Positions 59,547-64,000 of a stretch of DNA of 64,000 nucleotides are shown piece after piece; the first letter of the stretch is position 1, and each line of letters opens with the position of its first letter. The notes under the pieces were generated by a model. It did no database searches, was not told the origin of the DNA, and saw only the letters and a list, made by a program, of their open reading frames with translations. Position numbers and translations under genes: made by a program. Source of the DNA: Daedaleopsis sinensis (taxonomy: Eukaryota > Basidiomycota > Agaricomycetes > Polyporales > Polyporaceae); assembly GCA_033807695.1 (NCBI GenBank), contig CM066304.1:3224001-3288000 (forward strand), written 5' to 3'.

Positions 59547-61889
59547 ATGCTTTGGTCGTCCGCATTCCTCCTTGGACTCGCCCAGGTCGCTCTCTCCAAG
59601 CCACTCGCCTCTAAGAGGTGGGATGACTTGGAGATCAAGCATGCATGGGAGGAGATCCCTCGGGGTTGGGAGCTTCACGGACCAGCTCCCTCGGACTACA
59701 CCTTCGACATGCGGATTGGTCTCAAGCAGAACAGGTTCGAGGAACTTGTGACTGCCCTCTATGAGGTCAGCGACCCTGCGCACGCGCGGTATGTGGATGT
59801 AACCTGGATACACGGTAGTCATTATCTCATCCGCGCACAGTTACGGTCAGCACCTCTCAAAGGAGGATGTGGCAACTCTTGTTGCCCCCCACCCTGATGC
59901 AGTCGAAGCCGTCGAGGCCTGGCTGTTGGCACACGGCCTCGATACCTCTGCCGCTCAGCGTTCACCATCGGGAGATTGGATCACTGTTCGTGTCTCCGTC
60001 GCACAGGCCGAGAACATGCTCGGAACGAAGTACGGCACCTACCGCCACGACAAGAGCGAGGACTACGTCATCCGCACGATGAACTACAGTCTTCCCAGCG
60101 TACTTCACGAGCACATCGCTGTCATTGCACCAACTACCTACTTCGGAACCATGAGGAGCATGAAAGCGACGAGTTTCGTCCAGCCCGACGCTCCCACCAT
60201 CGAAAGCGACGCCGATGTCGCGCACCTGCTCAAGGGGCCGGAATCACTTGCAACCGTCCCCACTAGCTGCAACACTGTGATTACTCCTGCTTGCCTGCGC
60301 GCGCTGTACAACACCACGACATACGTTCCTAAGGCGACCAACAAGAATACCCTCGGTGTTGCGGGCTACCTAGACGAATTCGCCAACCGGGCGGACCTCC
60401 AGGTGAGTTTCAAGTGCACCTGATGCTACCTACGACATGATATTGACAGTACATCGGTAGACCTTCTTCAGCCGCTTCCGCACTGATGCTGTTGGGGGGA
60501 CGTTCACCACTGTTCTCGTCAACGGCGGCGGTGATGACCAGTCAGATCCTGGTGTCGAAGTATGTCTCCCTGATGCTGTCGCATGTAAGGGTGCGGAGGC
60601 TAACATCATACGTAGGCGAACCTTGATATCCAGTATACTGAGGGCATCTCGTTCCCGACTCCCAACGTTTACTTCAGCACCGGCGGCTCTCCTCCTTTCA
60701 TCCCCGATAGCAACACGCCCACCAACACCAACGAGCCATACCTTGACTGGTTGAACTTTGTGCTTGCACAGGACTCTGTTCCACAGACCGTGAGTGACCA
60801 CGATAATCGGTCTCTGCTAGCGAGCCTGACTCCACCTGTTACAGTTCACGACCAGTTACGGTGATGACGAGCAGACTGTCCCTTTCGACTATGCAACGAC
60901 TGTCTGCAACCTCTTCGCACAGCTCGGTGCTCGTGGTGCGAGCATCATGTTCAGCAGCGGTGATGATGGTGTTGGTGCTGGCAATTGTCTCACCAACGAC
61001 GGCAAGAACATCAAGCGGTTCCAGCCCAACTTCCCTGGTGCGTTCTTTGCATCACGGATTCTCTCGATGTGTGGTAATGCTGACCAGGTGGATGCTGCTC
61101 TCCCCGCGAATAGCTTCTTGCCCATTCGTCACAACTGTCGGTGGCACCATCCGCGTTAACCCCGAGGTCGCAGTCAGCTTCTCCGGCGGAGGGTTCTCGA
61201 ACTACTTCGCGCGTCCCAGGTACGAGACACCCTTGCGCGTATGTGAACGAAGATTCACGCTCGGCGGCTCTAGCTTCCAGTCTACGGCAGTGACCACCTT
61301 CTTGAACAAGCTCGGAAACACGAACGCTGGGCTGTTCAAGTAAGCATCATTGATATCTGCGAATTGATCGGCTTTACGCATGCGCATTCTGACGGTGCAC
61401 CTACTTCGCAGCACGACCGGTCGCGCTTACCCCGACGTTGCCGCACAAGGCCAGGGATTCCAGGTCGTCATTGGCGGCCGCGTCGAATCCGTCGGCGGTA
61501 CTAGTGCCAGCTCGCCGGTACGTGTCTGCTAATCGAACCGTCTCCCGCCGGGCAGCTCACCCATGCATTCCTCCGCAGACCTTCGCTGGTGTGGTCGCGC
61601 TCCTCAACGACTTCCGTCTGTCCAATGGCAAGTCGTCGTTGGGCTTCCTCAACCCGCTCATCTATGCCTCTGGGGTCTCGGCCGGCTTCAACGACATCAC
61701 GTCGGGCTCGAACCCTGGTTGCGGGACCAATGGCTTTACGGCAGGCGCTGGATGGGACCCTGTGAGTAGACACCGCGGCGCGTCCGCGGCGAACTCCGTG
61801 TTTGTGGTGACTGACCGAGCCCGCCTACTTCACAGGTCACCGGCCTTGGAACTCCGGACTTCGGGAAACTGCAGGCCCTCATCGGATGA
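59547..61889 (+). CDS. Secreted sedolisin (S53, tripeptidyl-peptidase-like) with pro-domain
   Basis: Ten exons: 59547..59788, 59841..60402, 60461..60559, 60616..60789, 60845..61037, 61114..61219, 61274..61339, 61412..61517, 61579..61761 and 61836..61889; 594 residues, all phases consistent. Signal peptide [17 protein letters not shown]. Residues 30-190 are the activation pro-domain ([34 protein letters not shown]). The S53 catalytic Glu and Asp are in EANLDIQY, the intron falling just after the Glu; the oxyanion Asp is in [10 protein letters not shown]; the nucleophile Ser is in VGGTSASSP, with a typical C-terminal calcium site region ([17 protein letters not shown]). It should be an acid-active secreted protease releasing tripeptides from protein. 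Downstream gene on the other strand ends 379 bp away. Confidence 0.95.
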
Positions 61890-62267
61890 GGTCGAGACAG
61901 ATGTGCGAGGAAGTCTGCGTCGCGTGGTGTATGTATGTAAATCAGAGAACCAGGCCGCCGGACGAGGTGTCATCGGCCGAGCGCCAAAGAGAAGCAATGG
62001 AACTGTGTTGCGGTCTGCCACACACGGATTGTTGCGCGGGGGGCACGTCGCGCGCCGCCCACTCATCACGCGCGTTCCACATGGCCTGCGTGCATGTATC
62101 ACCAGAGCCGTCGCGCACGCCATGCGCACGACGGGCTTACACGCGCACCTACATGTCTACACCGCGCACACATTGCACACAATCCCACACGGCTCGAGTT
62201 CTCTGCCTTTTCCGATCCTTCCGATCCTTCGACCCGCAGATCTTGCCCCGCCTTCCCCGGCGTCCGA
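61890..62267. other. Convergent intergenic gap
   Basis: 379 bp between the stops of the sedolisin and TFIIIC genes; low-complexity C-rich with no ORF supported. Confidence 0.5.
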
Positions 62268-64000
62268 TCACACAAGCACGACAAAGTTGTTTCCACAGAA
62301 CGGACACCGCCGGGTGGCGTGCAGCAGATCTTGTACGAACGAGAACCTTCCGGTGGGGTTCGCGGAGTGCGGCGCCTGCGCCTGTCCGCCAGCGCGGGCA
62401 TGGTCCCCGCTCTCATGTCCGAGCCCGTCCCCGCTCGACGGCGGAGCCGATGCCGGGATAGCGGGTGCGGACGCGGTCACCGGCAGTAACGCCTTACGGC
62501 TGCAGCCAACGCAAGTCCGGACCAGTGGCGTGGCGAGCAGCAGTGAGGTAACGCAACAGCGTGCTGTGTGGCACAGATTAGCTCCCTGAACTGACGTGTG
62601 GCCGACTGCCCACGGCACGCGTGGGACGCGTCCGAGGGAGCAGAGGGGAGGTGCGGACAATGTATAGCTACGAGAGAGACGAGGACGCACCCCAAACGTG
62701 GCCGTTCGCGCACACGGCGCTCTCTGCATCTGGCGACTCGGGCGGGATCACGGTGTTGCACGCTGGGCACGGCTCGCCCAGGCCACTAGCAGCGGCAGCG
62801 GCGTGTTCGAATGTGTAAGCCGATGCATTTGGCGTGTCGGTCTGCGGCGGCGCCGCTGGTGGCAACCTCGCAACCAGTGCTTCGGCTTCCTTTGACAATG
62901 TCGGGGATATCCCTGGCATTGTGGCGGCCTGATGGCTTGTGCGGCGCGCAAAGAATATGTCATGCGCTGTATGCGTGTGGTCAACGCTCACGTCATTACT
63001 AAATATGACAGGGACTCACAATTGCCGTCCAGGAGTCCACTCATGGCCGAGAGATGTCGTAGTAGCACCAGTTGGACGTGAGCACGGATGTTCGCTAGGA
63101 ATAGACTCGCAGCCTCGGCAAATTTCTGCTGCACATCAGCAGTTTCAGCTCGGTTCTGGGTCAGAGACGTCAGAAGTGTCATTCTCGAGACCACCACCAA
63201 CTAGCGCAGCGAACCTGACAGAAGACCGAGATCGCGTATCGGATTCGCTGAGATTGAATGGTGTCCCACCCGAAAAGGTGCGCAGTCATGCTTGTTCTGA
63301 GCGCGTCGGAGACAACCGCAGTCCAGTCTCCGGTGTAGGGAAGGATCGCAAAGTCTGGGGCTGCGCCATCGTGAGGGAGCCTATGCAGGGTTTCAAGAAC
63401 CCGCGAATGTAGACGTGACAGTCTTTTTGTATCCCGGAGGTGTACGAATATCGACCGGAGGGCAGATATCGGCGCCTCGCCTCTGGCTTCTATCCAGCGT
63501 GAGTAGATACGGGGCGGATAGGGCATTGTGTACAAACCACATTTTGTCCGACCGACGCGCTCCGCAATGTCAGCCAATACACGCTCGTCGACGTTCTCGT
63601 CCCACAGCTGTGCCACTACCAGCGTGCTGACGTGCTTGGCATCATGCTTGTAGCTGAAGTCAGTTGGACGAGTCGCCCTGGGTCGAACAGTGAGCACGCA
63701 TGCCAGTGCATGAAAAACCGCTTGTCACGTACTCGTACGTCCACATGAATGTTGCACAGCCGTCATACGTGTCCATGCCATTGATACGATCCACATCTTT
63801 TAGTGACATCTTCTCGGATTCAGCCCTGAGAAAGACTGAGCGAGAGACCTCAGAGAGCACGTCAGACCGTATTGCTTCGGACGGGATCGGATCCAAGGCT
63901 GGCATGGTCGAGAGCGTATGAATTGTATAGAACGACCCGTCCGAGAGCGAGACGACGGCAAGGTCGCGACTGGGAATGTAGCAGATGCCAGATGCGGGCG
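62268..64000 (-). CDS. TFIIIC90-like subunit with C-terminal zf-TFIIIC, N-terminus outside window
   Basis: Predicted exons on the minus strand: >64000..63733, 63653..63215, 63155..63020, 62966..62691 and 62563..62268 (TGA); phases agree. The first visible exon has propeller-blade text (ICYIPSRDLAVVSLSDGSFY) as in the WD region of this subunit. A helical middle follows. The C-terminal zinc-binding domain is clear: EPCPACNTVIP, AVCANGHVW, then ARCCVTSLLLATPLVRTCVG and CSRKALLP, and a last CPFCGNN pair. This order is the TFIIIC zinc-finger domain of the 90-kDa subunit of RNA polymerase III factor TFIIIC, which binds tRNA and 5S promoters. The 127-nt intron within the zinc domain was placed so as to restore GHVWARC. 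Confidence 0.85.

Overview
The window is nuclear DNA of a filamentous basidiomycete, most likely an Agaricomycete. Nearly every recognisable gene is cut by short GT-AG introns, mostly about 47-75 nt. The gene content also fits: HET, F-box, sedolisin, DED1, App1 and TFIIIC families. I rebuilt exon structures by hand from open frames, splice consensus and phase continuity; no alignment or RNA data were available, so every splice site is a prediction.

Layout. 0-16 kb is accessory: the 3' end of a beta-propeller (lactonase-like) gene, a coiled-coil protein with one hydrophobic patch, an F-box protein with an apparent late frameshift, an intronless HET-domain gene, a secreted beta-rich protein, a short-chain dehydrogenase, and the first member of a small secreted cysteine-rich protein family (called SCP here). 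17-23 kb holds a head-to-head pair, an F-box protein and an RTC4-domain protein. 24-28 kb carries three more SCP genes on the minus strand. 31-36 kb is very GC-rich and holds a GATA-finger regulator and a low-complexity nuclear-type protein. 37-46 kb is core housekeeping: DED1 RNA helicase, a SEC72-like TPR protein, App1-type phosphatidate phosphatase, a dienelactone hydrolase and a NOPCHAP1-like protein. 47-50 kb carries the last two SCP genes. 51-64 kb holds a hypothetical protein, an Sds3-like corepressor subunit, a 19-exon secreted GH127-type glycosidase, a secreted sedolisin (S53) and the C-terminal part of a TFIIIC90-like subunit running off the right edge.

The most interesting content is the SCP family: six dispersed paralogues (15.2, 24.6, 26.1, 28.4, 47.5, 50.3 kb). 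They share a signal peptide, a ten-cysteine pattern and an unusual architecture: an intron in the 5' UTR, a phase-1 intron just after the signal peptide, and in at least four of six an intron starting within about 25 nt after the stop codon. One copy is frameshifted in its signal peptide, one has lost its stop so that the 3' UTR intron has become coding, two use GC-AG introns, and one has lost two cysteines together, which predicts a C4-C8 disulfide. The pattern loosely recalls Ecp2/Hce2-type effectors, but that is inference.

Secreted products (SCPs, GH127-type enzyme, sedolisin, beta-rich protein) together with HET and F-box genes suggest a mosaic of secretome and self/non-self loci inserted between conserved housekeeping blocks.
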